This document shows, piece by piece, positions 5,833-13,031 of a DNA stretch of 13,070 nucleotides. The position numbers were made by a program, and so were the translations under genes. The notes under the pieces are model-generated. The model was not told the origin of the DNA and did not search any database. It was given only the letters and a program-made list of their open reading frames with translations. Every line of letters begins with the position of its first letter. Position 1 is the first letter of the stretch. Origin of the DNA: Bacillota bacterium (GTDB lineage Bacteria > Bacillota > Sulfobacillia > Thermaerobacterales > Thermaerobacteraceae); NCBI GenBank assembly GCA_003242195.1, contig QGUQ01000015.1, positions 1 through 13,070 on the forward strand. Direction: 5' to 3'.

Positions 5833-6453
5833 ATGGATCGGGAGCGCCGCCTGACGGGCGATCCCGCCCCGGGCGCCCGGGTCGCGGCGCGGTTCGGCAC
5901 CTGGCCCGCATGGGCGGATGCCGCCGGCCGCGTGATCGTCCGGGTGGTGATCGGTGCCCTCGTGGCGCTGGTGATGGTACAGACGTGGGCCTCGGCCCGC
6001 CAGGTCCCGTTGGCGGACGCCTACGGACCGGTCCTGCGGGGCTGGAGCCTGGATCCGGACATGGCCGCGGCCCTCGCCTTCCCGGAGGGCCAAGGCGAGA
6101 GCGCGGGGCCCCCAGGGACGGCGGGGGCCGTCGCCCCGGACGTGCCGGCCGCGGCCACCGGGGCGGGGCGCAAGGAGCCGACCCCTTTCGTGGTCACCCT
6201 GCACTGCGAGGGTCCCGGACCCGTCCTCGTGCGCCTTGATGGGGAGCGCGTCGCCCGGTTACGACCGGGGGAGACGCGGCCCGTTGCCGTGCGTCCCGGC
6301 CAGCGTCTGGAGCTGTGGCCGGACGCCGCGGCCGGTGGCCGCGTGCGGGTGACCTACGCCTCCCCGGGTCTGGCGGAGCCCCGTGCCGGCCGACACCTGG
6401 CAGTCGGCATGAGTCCCGTGACCATCGGGATCCGGGCGCGGGACGGCTCCTGA
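5833..6453 (+). CDS. Single-pass membrane protein of unknown function, upstream of cmk
   Basis: I do not recognise a family. The 206-residue protein has a cytoplasmic N-terminus of about 32 residues rich in Arg, then one hydrophobic helix (about 33–52, RVIVRVVIGALVALVMVQTW) and no signal-peptidase site that I can see. A Pro/Ala/Gly-rich linker (about 85–120) leads to a probably beta-rich outside domain (about 122–205) with short alternating strands such as VRLDGERVARLRPGE. By the positive-inside rule the C-terminal domain is extracytoplasmic. The ATG is preceded by a G-rich Shine-Dalgarno only 3 bases away and partly inside a hairpin. In B. subtilis the small one-helix protein YpfB sits just before cmk, so this may be an enlarged positional counterpart; that is inference. 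Confidence 0.7.
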   Translation: MDRERRLTGDPAPGARVAARFGTWPAWADAAGRVIVRVVIGALVALVMVQTWASARQVPLADAYGPVLRGWSLDPDMAAALAFPEGQGESAGPPGTAGAVAPDVPAAATGAGRKEPTPFVVTLHCEGPGPVLVRLDGERVARLRPGETRPVAVRPGQRLELWPDAAAGGRVRVTYASPGLAEPRAGRHLAVGMSPVTIGIRARDGS

Positions 6454-6479
6454 CCTGCCCGGCGGGGACGTGGTATAAT
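6450..6479 (+). promoter_or_regulatory. Strong sigma-A-type promoter for cmk–plsC–rpsA
   Basis: TATAAT (6474–6479) matches the -10 consensus exactly and carries an extended TGG (6471–6473). CTGACC (6450–6455) is a 4-of-6 -35 element with an 18-base spacer, overlapping the stop codon of the previous gene. Transcription should start near 6486. That leaves a leader of about 112 bases with one GC hairpin (GGCGGG 6529–6534 with CCCGCC 6543–6548) that lacks a T-tract. Confidence 0.75.
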
Positions 6480-6598
6480 TCCGGGCGATTGGGAGCGGTC
6501 CGGTCCCCGGTCGAGTGTCTCGCCCGGAGGCGGGGATGCGCGCCCGCCCGCAGGGAAACCCGAGCAAGGCGTCGAAGTGACGGAGGGAAACGGCGTCC

Positions 6599-7267
6599 TT
6601 GAAACGCGTGATCGCCATCGACGGGCCGGCCGGTGCGGGGAAGAGCACCGTGGCCCGCCGTCTTGCTGCCGAGCTGGGATACCTCTACGTGGACACCGGG
6701 GCGATGTACCGCGCGATGACCCTGAAGGTGCTCATGTGTGGCGTGAACCCGGCAGACCGGGAGCGCGTCGCAAAGATCGCACAGGAAACCAACATCGCGC
6801 TGGTGACGGGGCCCGAGGGGGCCCCGCAGGTTGTTCTCGATGGCATCGACGTCACGGGGCGTCTGCGGGAGCCGGCCATCGACGCCGCGGTGTCCATGGT
6901 GGCCGCCGTGCCGGAGGTCCGGGAGCGCCTGCTGGGGTTGCAGCGCCAGTTGGCGCAGCGGGGTGGTGTCGTGCTGGAAGGGCGCGACACCGGTACCCAC
7001 GTGGCGCCCCATGCGGACCTCAAGGTGTTCCTGACCGCGTCACCCGCGGAACGGGCCCGCAGGAGGTATCGCGACCTGGTGGCGGCTGGTCACCGGACCA
7101 CGCTGGACGAGGTGGAGCGGGACCTACGGCGGCGAGATGAGCAGGACATGACCCGGGCGGCGGCACCGCTGCGCAGAGCACCGGACGCCATCGAGCTCGA
7201 CACCACCGGTCGCAGCATCGACGCCGTCGTCGAGGAGATCCTGCGGTACTGCAGGGAGGACGCGTGA
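6599..7267 (+). CDS. cmk: Cytidylate (CMP/dCMP) kinase
   Basis: Cmk phosphorylates CMP or dCMP with ATP to the diphosphate, feeding CTP, dCTP and CDP-diacylglycerol synthesis. The 222-residue length is normal for the short bacterial type. Visible are the P-loop GPAGAGKS (9–16), YVDTGAMYRA (30–39) at the CMP site, EGRDTGT (the family's EGRDIGT motif), and the C-terminal RRDEQDMTR...APDAIELDTTG that binds base and phosphate. The TTG at 6599 is taken as start because it supplies the usual MKRVIAIDGPAG N-terminus and lies 11 bases after GGAGGG (6582–6587). A GTG at 6608 would cut into the first strand. It is the first gene behind the 6474 promoter and abuts plsC. Confidence 0.96.
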   Translation: MKRVIAIDGPAGAGKSTVARRLAAELGYLYVDTGAMYRAMTLKVLMCGVNPADRERVAKIAQETNIALVTGPEGAPQVVLDGIDVTGRLREPAIDAAVSMVAAVPEVRERLLGLQRQLAQRGGVVLEGRDTGTHVAPHADLKVFLTASPAERARRRYRDLVAAGHRTTLDEVERDLRRRDEQDMTRAAAPLRRAPDAIELDTTGRSIDAVVEEILRYCREDA

Positions 7268-7876
7268 GTGCTGTACAGCCTGGCCAAGGCCCTTTTCTGG
7301 CTCCTCTTTACGCTGGTATTCCGGTGGGACGTCCGGGGGCTTGAGCACGTACCCAAGGGCGGGCCGTTGCTGGTGGTAGCCAACCATTTCAGCTGGCTCG
7401 ATCCCCCTCTGGTCGGAACGGTTTTGCCTAGGAAAGTCCATTTTATGGCCAAGCACGAACTGTTCCGGTACCCCCTCTTCGGGTGGCTGCTGAGGCGTGT
7501 GGGTGCCTTCCCCGTGCGGCGGGGCCACCCCGATCGCCAGGCCCTGCGCCACTCCCTGGAGCTTCTCCGGCGGGGTGAGGTGGTGGGGCTCTTTCCGGAA
7601 GGTACCCGCAGCCGCGGCGCCCTAGGCCCGTTCGAGCCGGGAGCGGGACTGCTGGCATTGAGGTCCGGCGCCCCGGTTCTGCCCGTTGCCATCGAGGGAC
7701 CGTATCGCATCGGTAGGCGGATCCGGGTGCGCGTCGGGCCGCCGCTGTACTGGGACCGGGCGGGAACGGACGGGTCCGTGGAGGCGGTAACGGACAGGAT
7801 GCGCGAGGCCATCGCGGCGCTGCTCGCGCCGGACACGGCGGGACGGGCCGCGAGCGGTCGTATCTATGCAGGATAA
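7268..7876 (+). CDS. plsC: 1-acyl-sn-glycerol-3-phosphate acyltransferase (lysophosphatidate acyltransferase)
   Basis: PlsC adds the second acyl chain to lysophosphatidate to make phosphatidate at the inner face of the membrane. The 202-residue protein has an N-terminal amphipathic or membrane-inserted helix (about 5–18) and the four acyltransferase blocks. These are the catalytic NHFSWLD (His40, Asp45), the FPVRRG block (81–86), the phosphate-binding FPEGTRSR (109–116), and VLPVAIEG (137–144). The GTG start touches the cmk stop with no gap and has GGAGG (7255–7259) 8 bases upstream, so the two genes are coupled, an arrangement common in Firmicutes. Basic residues and a short variable tail close the protein. 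Confidence 0.94.
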   Translation: MLYSLAKALFWLLFTLVFRWDVRGLEHVPKGGPLLVVANHFSWLDPPLVGTVLPRKVHFMAKHELFRYPLFGWLLRRVGAFPVRRGHPDRQALRHSLELLRRGEVVGLFPEGTRSRGALGPFEPGAGLLALRSGAPVLPVAIEGPYRIGRRIRVRVGPPLYWDRAGTDGSVEAVTDRMREAIAALLAPDTAGRAASGRIYAG

Positions 7877-7893
7877 GCAGCTCGAAGGGGGTC

Positions 7894-9579
7894 GTGTCGA
7901 GCATGGAGGACATCCGCGATCCGCAGGCGGGCGCCGCGACACCCGAAGAGGCCGCGCGCCACGCCGCCCAGGAGGTGACCGCCGGGACGGCCGCGGAGGC
8001 AGGCACGCCGCAGCCGGCCGAGGTTCCCAACGGGACGGAGCCGCAGGCTGGCGGCCAGCTAGAGGCGGAGGGCGCTCGAGGCTCCGTGTCCGGCCAGCCG
8101 GGGGAGCATGCCGGTGCCGAAACCGGCCAGGCCCCGGAGGCAGGTGCCGAGGTGGGCGACGCGGAAGGCGGTGCCGCCCAGCAGGCGCAGGGGGCGGCGC
8201 AGGCACCCGATGGTCAGCCGGATTCCCCGGAAGGGCCGGCAGCTGGCGACGCGGCTGCCGACGGTGACGGGGACGGAGCTACCGGCACCGCACCCGTGGA
8301 GCAGGACGGCGACGGCAGCGAGGCCAAGCAGGCCATCGCTGAGCAGCTGGCGCCCACTCGCCTCAGCCGGGGGCAGCTGGTCACCGGGACGGTAGTGCAG
8401 GTGGCCGACGACCACGTGCTGGTGGATGTCGGCTACAAGACGGACGGCACGATCCCCAGGACGGAGCTGCGGCTGCTGGGTGGCAAGCGTCCCGACGAGG
8501 TGTATCAGGTCGGCCAGGAGATCCCCGTGGTGGTGATCGGCGTCACCGACAAGGGTGAGGGCGGCTTGTTGCTGTCCCACCGCCGTGCCGTGGAGCGGGA
8601 GGCCTGGGACCGGCTGCGCAAGGCCTACGAGGCCGGTGAGCCCGTCGAAGTGCCGGTGGTGGAGCAGGTGAAGGGCGGCCTCGTGTGCGATGCGGGCGTG
8701 CGTGCCTTCATGCCGGCGTCCCACGTGGAGCGGGGCTACGTGGCCGACCTCAGCGGGTACGTCGGTACCACGGTGCGGGCCAAGATCATCGAGCTGGACC
8801 GGAGCAAGCATCGGGTCATCCTCTCGCGCAAGGAGCTGCTCGAAGAAGAGGCGCGGCGACGGGCCGAGGAAACCCTGGCCAGCCTGGAGGAAGGGCAGGT
8901 CCGTACCGGCGTCGTCAAGGGCCTGACGGACTTCGGCGCCTTCATCGACCTCGGGGGAGTGGACGGCTTGCTTCACGTCTCCGAGATGCATTGGGGCCGC
9001 GTGGAGCACCCCCGGGACGTCCTCAACGAGGGCGAGACCGTCCAGGTCAAGGTGCTGCGGGTGGACCGGGAGCGGGGCCGCATCTCCCTGAGCCTCAAGG
9101 AACTGATGCCCGATCCCTGGGACGACGTGGAGCGGAAGTATCCGCCGGGCACCACGGTGCGCGGTCAGGTGGTCCGCATCGTGCCCTTCGGCGCCTTCGT
9201 GCGGCTCGAACCCGGCGTGGAAGGGCTGGTGCACATCTCCCAGCTGGCCGACCGGCGGGTGGAGTCGCCGGAGGAGGTCGTCCAGGAAGGCCAGGAAGTG
9301 GAGGTACGCGTCCTGCGGGTCCAGCCCGAGGAGCGCCGCATCAGCCTGAGCATGCGGCCGCCGGCGGAACCGCGCAGACAGGCTCCGCGCCCGGAGCGGC
9401 CGCGCCGGGAACGGGAGCGGGAGCGGGAGCGGAGCCAGGCGCGGCCGGCGCCGGCACCCGCGCAGGATACCGGTGGCGGCATCACCATCGGCGAGATGTT
9501 CGGAGACCTGCTGGAGGAGACGAAGGATCGGCTTGCCGAGTCGGCGGGCGAGGCGTCCTCCGGCGACCAGGAGGGCTGA
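7894..9579 (+). CDS. rpsA: Ribosomal protein S1-like protein with four S1 domains
   Basis: The 561-residue RNA-binding protein belongs to the Firmicutes S1 group (B. subtilis YpfD), which lies after cmk in many genomes. Four S1 domains are visible: about 156–235 (GQLVTGTVV...VDVGYKTDGTIP), 248–320 (more divergent, FMPASHVE), 332–404 (TGVVKGLTDFGAFIDLGG...GLLHVSEM) and 416–488 (GQVVRIVPFGAFVRL...GLVHISQL). Before them stands an unusually long Ala/Glu/Gly/Gln/Pro-rich acidic stretch (about 1–150) that looks disordered. After them comes an Arg/Glu repeat and a conserved-looking GGGITIGEMFGDLLEE. The GTG at 7894 has AAGGGG 3 bases away and an ATG at 7903 has it 12 away, so the true start is unsettled by three codons. 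Whether it is a ribosomal subunit or an accessory factor in this lineage is not known. Confidence 0.92.
   Translation: MSSMEDIRDPQAGAATPEEAARHAAQEVTAGTAAEAGTPQPAEVPNGTEPQAGGQLEAEGARGSVSGQPGEHAGAETGQAPEAGAEVGDAEGGAAQQAQGAAQAPDGQPDSPEGPAAGDAAADGDGDGATGTAPVEQDGDGSEAKQAIAEQLAPTRLSRGQLVTGTVVQVADDHVLVDVGYKTDGTIPRTELRLLGGKRPDEVYQVGQEIPVVVIGVTDKGEGGLLLSHRRAVEREAWDRLRKAYEAGEPVEVPVVEQVKGGLVCDAGVRAFMPASHVERGYVADLSGYVGTTVRAKIIELDRSKHRVILSRKELLEEEARRRAEETLASLEEGQVRTGVVKGLTDFGAFIDLGGVDGLLHVSEMHWGRVEHPRDVLNEGETVQVKVLRVDRERGRISLSLKELMPDPWDDVERKYPPGTTVRGQVVRIVPFGAFVRLEPGVEGLVHISQLADRRVESPEEVVQEGQEVEVRVLRVQPEERRISLSMRPPAEPRRQAPRPERPRRERERERERSQARPAPAPAQDTGGGITIGEMFGDLLEETKDRLAESAGEASSGDQEG
9406..9429 (+). repeat. 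Hexanucleotide repeat coding Arg-Glu dipeptides
   Basis: CGGGAR is repeated four times in frame (9406–9429, first copy CGGGAA, then three CGGGAG) near the 3' end of the S1-like gene, giving alternating Arg-Glu pairs. It lies in the disordered linker between the last S1 domain and the C-terminal motif. Copy number could vary by slippage without breaking the frame. Confidence 0.75.
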
Positions 9580-9603
9580 GCAAGGGAGAAGCGGACAGGC
9601 CTG

Positions 9604-9631
9604 CAGGCGGCGCGGGAACCCGCGCCGCCTG
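9604..9631 (+). terminator. Rho-independent-type terminator after the S1-like gene
   Basis: CAGGCGGCGCGGG (9604–9616) and CCCGCGCCGCCTG (9619–9631) form a perfect 13-bp GC-rich inverted repeat with a tiny loop (effectively GAAC), 24 bases after the stop codon. It is followed by a T-poor tract, TGTTCGT. The stem is very strong; the short T-run lowers certainty. It most likely ends the cmk–plsC–rpsA transcript. Confidence 0.75.
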
Positions 9632-9735
9632 TGTTCGTCCCGTACGGTTGCTCCGGCACTGGCGGTAAAGGCATCCGCCCGGCCGCGCGTAGCCTCCCGG
9701 ACACGAGGGCACCTTACCTCCGGGGGTGACGGCGG

Positions 9736-10326
9736 GTGACCGGGGAATTCTTCCTGCTGTTGGGTCTGGTCGGGCTGGTCGTGGCCGCCCGCCGGGCTGG
9801 GGGCGCCCTGGGAATGTCCCCGCTGCGCCTTGTCCTCTGGGGCGGCTTGCTGCTGGCCGGGGGCGCCGTGACCCTCGACGTGCCCGGGGGACCCCTGCAG
9901 CTGTCGGTGAACGCCGGCGGTACCCTGGTGCCGCTGGCCGGCGCCATCGCCTGGAGTGCCACCGTGCCGGCGGAGGAACGTCGACGCGGCCTCTGGGCCA
10001 TGGTGGCGGTGGCCGCTGTCGGTTTCGCCTTGCTGCGGGTCTTTCGAGCCGAGCCGCCGCCCCCTTGGATCCCACCGCCGGTGCTGACGGGCGTCACCGC
10101 GGGCGTCATCGCCGCGCTCCTGCCCCACGAGCTCCGCACGGTGATCGTGGCGGCAGCCGCCGGACTGCTGGTCGCCCAGTGCGGGGTGGCCCTGGACCTG
10201 GCCCTCGCCACGGAACCCGTTTCCCTCGCGGTGGGCGGCGCGGAGGGGTACGACGCCCTGGTTGTCGGCGTGACCACCGGAGGCGCCCTGGCCCTGCTGG
10301 GCAAGGCGGGGGACGGGCGGCCGTGA
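9736..10326 (+). CDS. Polytopic membrane protein, DUF1614-like, in front of YIEGIA
   Basis: The 196-residue protein is strongly hydrophobic, with about six or seven probable membrane helices (near 4–18, 29–46, 62–75, 86–102, 115–130, 135–152 and 172–190). The segment LSVNAGGTLVPLAGAIAW (56–73) resembles the conserved 'iNvGGalIPl' block that I associate with DUF1614 membrane proteins. This is recognition by eye, with no motif that gives a function. The GTG start has GGGGGTGA (9722–9729) 6 bases before it, part of which can pair with CTCCCGG (9694–9700). Its stop overlaps the next start (GTGA), so it is coupled to the YIEGIA gene and probably works with it in the membrane. In B. subtilis the membrane protein YphA occupies a comparable place. 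Confidence 0.65.
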   Translation: MTGEFFLLLGLVGLVVAARRAGGALGMSPLRLVLWGGLLLAGGAVTLDVPGGPLQLSVNAGGTLVPLAGAIAWSATVPAEERRRGLWAMVAVAAVGFALLRVFRAEPPPPWIPPPVLTGVTAGVIAALLPHELRTVIVAAAAGLLVAQCGVALDLALATEPVSLAVGGAEGYDALVVGVTTGGALALLGKAGDGRP

Positions 10327-11261
10327 AGCCCTCGTTCCCGCCCCTGCTATGGCACGCCGTGGCCCTGGGGATGGTGGCGGGCGTGCTGGCACGCATGTTG
10401 CTGCTGTCCTCCGATTACCGCCGCTATCCCTCCCTCCCCCATGGTTACCTGACCCACCTGTCCCTCGGCGTCATCGCGGCGGCAGTGGGCGCCGCGGCGA
10501 TACCGGCCTTCGTGCGTGGCGAGTGGACGGCGGTGACCTTCCTGGTGGTCGTAGCCACGCAATTTCGTGAGATCCGCGACATGGAACGCCAGACGCTGCG
10601 TGCCATCGACGAGACGGCCCTGGTGCCCCGGGGGCCGGCCTACATCGAAGGCATCGCCCGGGTCTTCGAAGCGCGGAGTTACCTGACCATGTTCGTCGCC
10701 CTCGTCACCAGCGGGAGCACCGTGCTGACGGGGTCGGCGCTGGCCGGTGGGCTTCTCGGCGGGCTAGCATTGCTCCAGGCAGTGAAGCTGAAAACGGGGC
10801 GTACCCTCGGGGAGATCGCCGTGGTGAGGGAGGCGCCCCTGCGCTTCCAGGGCCCGCACCTCTATGTGGAGGACGTCTACATCATGAACGTCGGCCTGGC
10901 CCGCGAGCGGGACCTTTTGCGGCAACACGCCCGCGGCTTCCTCATCGAGCCCCGGGACGCCCGGGCCCGGGACGCCCTGGCCGAGCCGGGGCAGCGCCAC
11001 GCCATCCTGTTCGAGCTCGTCAACGCCCTGGGCATGCGCAAGGACACCGCCGAGGCCGTCTGGACGCCGATGCTGCGGAAGAACGCCGACACCGGACGGC
11101 TGGCACTGGTGGCCGCCGTCGTCGACGACGATCCCGGCACGATGGTGCGCGTGCTGAAGCGGGTACCCGTCTTGGAGTCGGCGCGGCGGGGCGTGGCCTC
11201 GCCGGCGGGGCCGGAGCGGGGCGCTGGCAAGGACGGAGCGGGGGCGCCATGGCCGAAATAG
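10323..11261 (+). CDS. YIEGIA-family membrane protein (sporulation-associated)
   Basis: The 312-residue protein carries the family's defining hexapeptide YIEGIA (107–112) within GPAYIEGIARVFEARSYLTMF. Hydrophobic helices lie near 8–28, 44–62, 67–80 and 119–150. They are followed by a mixed, probably cytoplasmic domain (about 160–285) with DVYIMNVGL and LVAAVVDDDPGT, and then a low-complexity tail. The family occurs in spore formers, and to my recollection its B. subtilis member (YphB) also lies between the S1-like gene and der; its biochemical role is not known to me. The GTG at 10323, in a 4-base overlap with the previous stop, is taken as start. The frame stays open to 9726, but that part is an Arg/Gly-rich shadow of the upstream gene. 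It shares 13 bases with the next gene. Confidence 0.9.
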   Translation: MKPSFPPLLWHAVALGMVAGVLARMLLLSSDYRRYPSLPHGYLTHLSLGVIAAAVGAAAIPAFVRGEWTAVTFLVVVATQFREIRDMERQTLRAIDETALVPRGPAYIEGIARVFEARSYLTMFVALVTSGSTVLTGSALAGGLLGGLALLQAVKLKTGRTLGEIAVVREAPLRFQGPHLYVEDVYIMNVGLARERDLLRQHARGFLIEPRDARARDALAEPGQRHAILFELVNALGMRKDTAEAVWTPMLRKNADTGRLALVAAVVDDDPGTMVRVLKRVPVLESARRGVASPAGPERGAGKDGAGAPWPK

Positions 11262-11449
11262 TGCAGCGAAAATCGATCCTGGCCATCGTGACGACGGACA
11301 GGGAACGGGTCGCGGCAGGCACCGGTGCGGCCGTGTTCTACGCCCGCGACGAGAACGAAGCCCAGCAGACGGCCTTCCTCCTCTCCCGGATCCTGGACGC
11401 CATGGTTCACGACCTGGAGAACGGGGTCCTGATCCTGGTCCGCCATTGA
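11249..11449 (+). CDS. Capping complex subunit for YIEGIA (small protein)
   Basis: This 66-residue soluble protein matches the small partner family annotated as 'capping complex subunit for YIEGIA'. Diagnostic parts are ILAIVTTDRE near the start, GAAVFYARDENE in the middle and the C-terminal ILDAMVHDLENGVLILVRH. There is no membrane helix or Cys cluster. Its ATG lies inside the end of the YIEGIA gene in another frame (13-base overlap including that stop), so the two are translationally coupled and presumably made in fixed ratio. The likely role is assembly with the YIEGIA membrane protein, by family name and context only. It ends the membrane module; 133 bases separate it from der. Confidence 0.88.
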   Translation: MAEIVQRKSILAIVTTDRERVAAGTGAAVFYARDENEAQQTAFLLSRILDAMVHDLENGVLILVRH

Positions 11450-11524
11450 GTCGCCGCTCCCGACCTCCCCGTTCGATGGCGAGGCGCCACCGCGACCGGC
11501 GGTCCACGGGATGAGCGGGCTGCG

Positions 11525-11553
11525 TTGACGGCCCCCGTGCCCCCTGGCATGAT
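11525..11553 (+). promoter_or_regulatory. Promoter for der
   Basis: TTGACG (11525–11530) is 5 of 6 to the -35 consensus. With an ideal 17-base spacer it is followed by CATGAT (11548–11553, 4 of 6) preceded by an extended TGG (11545–11547). Transcription would start near 11560, giving a leader of just over 20 bases that holds the GGGAGGGGG Shine-Dalgarno. This would let der be made apart from the upstream membrane genes. Confidence 0.6.
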
Positions 11554-11582
11554 GGGGAACGGAGCGGGAGGGGGCGCGACCG

Positions 11583-12908
11583 ATGAAGCCCATCGTAGCC
11601 ATCGTGGGCCGGCCCAACGTGGGGAAATCGACCCTTTTCAATCGCGTGGTGGAGCGGCGCCTGGCCATCGAGGACGATGTTCCCGGCGTCACCCGCGACC
11701 GCCTGTACGCCGACACGGACTGGGCGGGACGCGAGTTCACGCTGGTGGACACCGGCGGGCTCGCGGAAGGGGAAGACCCCCTGACGGTCCAGGTGCGCAA
11801 GCAGGTAGAGATCGCCATTCGCGAGGCCGACGTGCTGGTGATGGTGGTGGACGGGCAGGCCGGCCTGACGCCGGCGGATGAAGAGGTGGCCCGCCTGCTG
11901 CGACGGGCCGGCAAGCCCACGGTGGTGGCGGTCAACAAGGTGGACGACCAACGGCTGGACGGGGTGGAGTACGACTTCTACCGGCTCGGGCTGGGCGAGC
12001 CCGTTCCCGTGGCAGCCAGCTATGGCCGCAACGTGGGCGATCTGCTGGATGCCGTCGTCCGTTTGCTGCCGGAAACACCTACCGGTCCGGAGGTGCAGGA
12101 GGACGAGATCGCCGTCGCCATCATCGGCCGGCCCAACGTGGGCAAGTCGTCCCTGGTGAACCGGCTGGTCGGGGAGGAACGGGTCGTCGTCAGCGACATT
12201 CCCGGGACCACGCGGGACGCGGTGGACACGCTCTGGCGGCACGGGGACGTGGTCTTCCGCCTCATCGATACCGCCGGCCTGCGCCGGAAGAGCCGCGTCA
12301 AGGACGACGTGGAGTTCTATAGCGGCCTGCGCACCCAGCGCGCCCTGGCCCGGGCCGATGTGGCCTGCCTGGTGCTGGACGCCCGCGAGCCTGCGACGGA
12401 GCAGGACAAGCGCATCGCCGGCCTCGCCCTGGAGGGCGGCAAGGCCTGCGTGCTGGCGGTGAACAAGTGGGACCTGGTCCGCAAGGGTCCCAACACGGCC
12501 GACGAGTACCGGGAGGCGCTCTACCGCGAGTACGACTTCCTGCGTTTCGCTCCCATCGTCTTCATCTCCGCCCTGACGGGACAGCGGCTGGAGCGGCTGG
12601 CGGAGGCCATCCACCAGGCGGCCCGCAACCATCGCCGCCGGGTCAGCCCGGCGGCCCTGCAAAAGGTCCTGCAGGACGCCATGGTCGTCCACGAACCGCC
12701 GGGTCGCAAGGGTCGGCGTCTGGAGATCAAGGCCGTCACCCAGGTCGGCGAGCGCCCGCCGGCCATCCTCTTCACCGTGAACGATCCCGAACTGGTTCAC
12801 TTCTCCTACCAGCGTTTCCTGGAGAATACCCTCCGCCAGGCCTTCGACTTCACCGGCACGCCCCTGCGCCTGATCTTCCGGGCGCCGGGCAAGAAGGCAC
12901 GCCAGTGA
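11583..12908 (+). CDS. der: GTPase Der (EngA), ribosome assembly factor
   Basis: Der is an essential double GTPase that acts in maturation of the 50S ribosomal subunit. The 441-residue protein has the expected layout: GTPase domain 1 with P-loop GRPNVGKS (9–16), PGVTRDR (34–40), DTGG (56–59) and NKVD (118–121); GTPase domain 2 with GRPNVGKS (182–189), PGTTRD (207–212), DTAG (229–232) and NKWD (294–297); then a KH-like C-terminal domain (about 355–441) ending in the basic APGKKARQ. All nucleotide-binding motifs are intact. The ATG has a GGGAGGGGG Shine-Dalgarno upstream and gives the canonical KPIVAIVGRPNVGKS beginning. It probably heads a unit with plsY, as in many Firmicutes. Confidence 0.97.
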   Translation: MKPIVAIVGRPNVGKSTLFNRVVERRLAIEDDVPGVTRDRLYADTDWAGREFTLVDTGGLAEGEDPLTVQVRKQVEIAIREADVLVMVVDGQAGLTPADEEVARLLRRAGKPTVVAVNKVDDQRLDGVEYDFYRLGLGEPVPVAASYGRNVGDLLDAVVRLLPETPTGPEVQEDEIAVAIIGRPNVGKSSLVNRLVGEERVVVSDIPGTTRDAVDTLWRHGDVVFRLIDTAGLRRKSRVKDDVEFYSGLRTQRALARADVACLVLDAREPATEQDKRIAGLALEGGKACVLAVNKWDLVRKGPNTADEYREALYREYDFLRFAPIVFISALTGQRLERLAEAIHQAARNHRRRVSPAALQKVLQDAMVVHEPPGRKGRRLEIKAVTQVGERPPAILFTVNDPELVHFSYQRFLENTLRQAFDFTGTPLRLIFRAPGKKARQ

Positions 12909-13031
12909 ACGGCGGGCAACAGGAGATCGGCGGCGGGGGACGAACCGGTAAGAAACCAGCGCCCTCCCGAGTCCGAGGCGTCCCCTGGGGACCGCGGCGG
13001 GCGGGCCGGTGTCTTGAAGGTGGATGATACA

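Noticed and set aside
6529..6548. GC hairpin in the cmk leader as an attenuator or riboswitch
   Set aside because: It has only a 6-bp stem with no T-tract and no alternative pairing that I can see; it was noted in the promoter entry only.
6577..7140. 187-codon + strand frame overlapping cmk
   Set aside because: It is a frame-shifted reading of cmk, Gly/Arg-rich, while the cmk frame shows every expected motif.
8685..9668. 327-codon + strand frame over the S1-like gene and its terminator
   Set aside because: It is an Arg/Gly/Ala-rich shadow in another frame and runs through the terminator hairpin.
9726..10322. Long N-terminal extension of the YIEGIA protein
   Set aside because: The extra ~199 residues are Arg/Gly-rich and lie out of frame over the polytopic membrane gene. 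The GTG at 10323 with the GTGA overlap gives the hydrophobic N-terminus expected.
8059..10392. 777-codon open frame on the minus strand across the S1-like gene
   Set aside because: It is antisense to four conserved S1 domains and a strong terminator and has no domain signature. It is a composition artefact.
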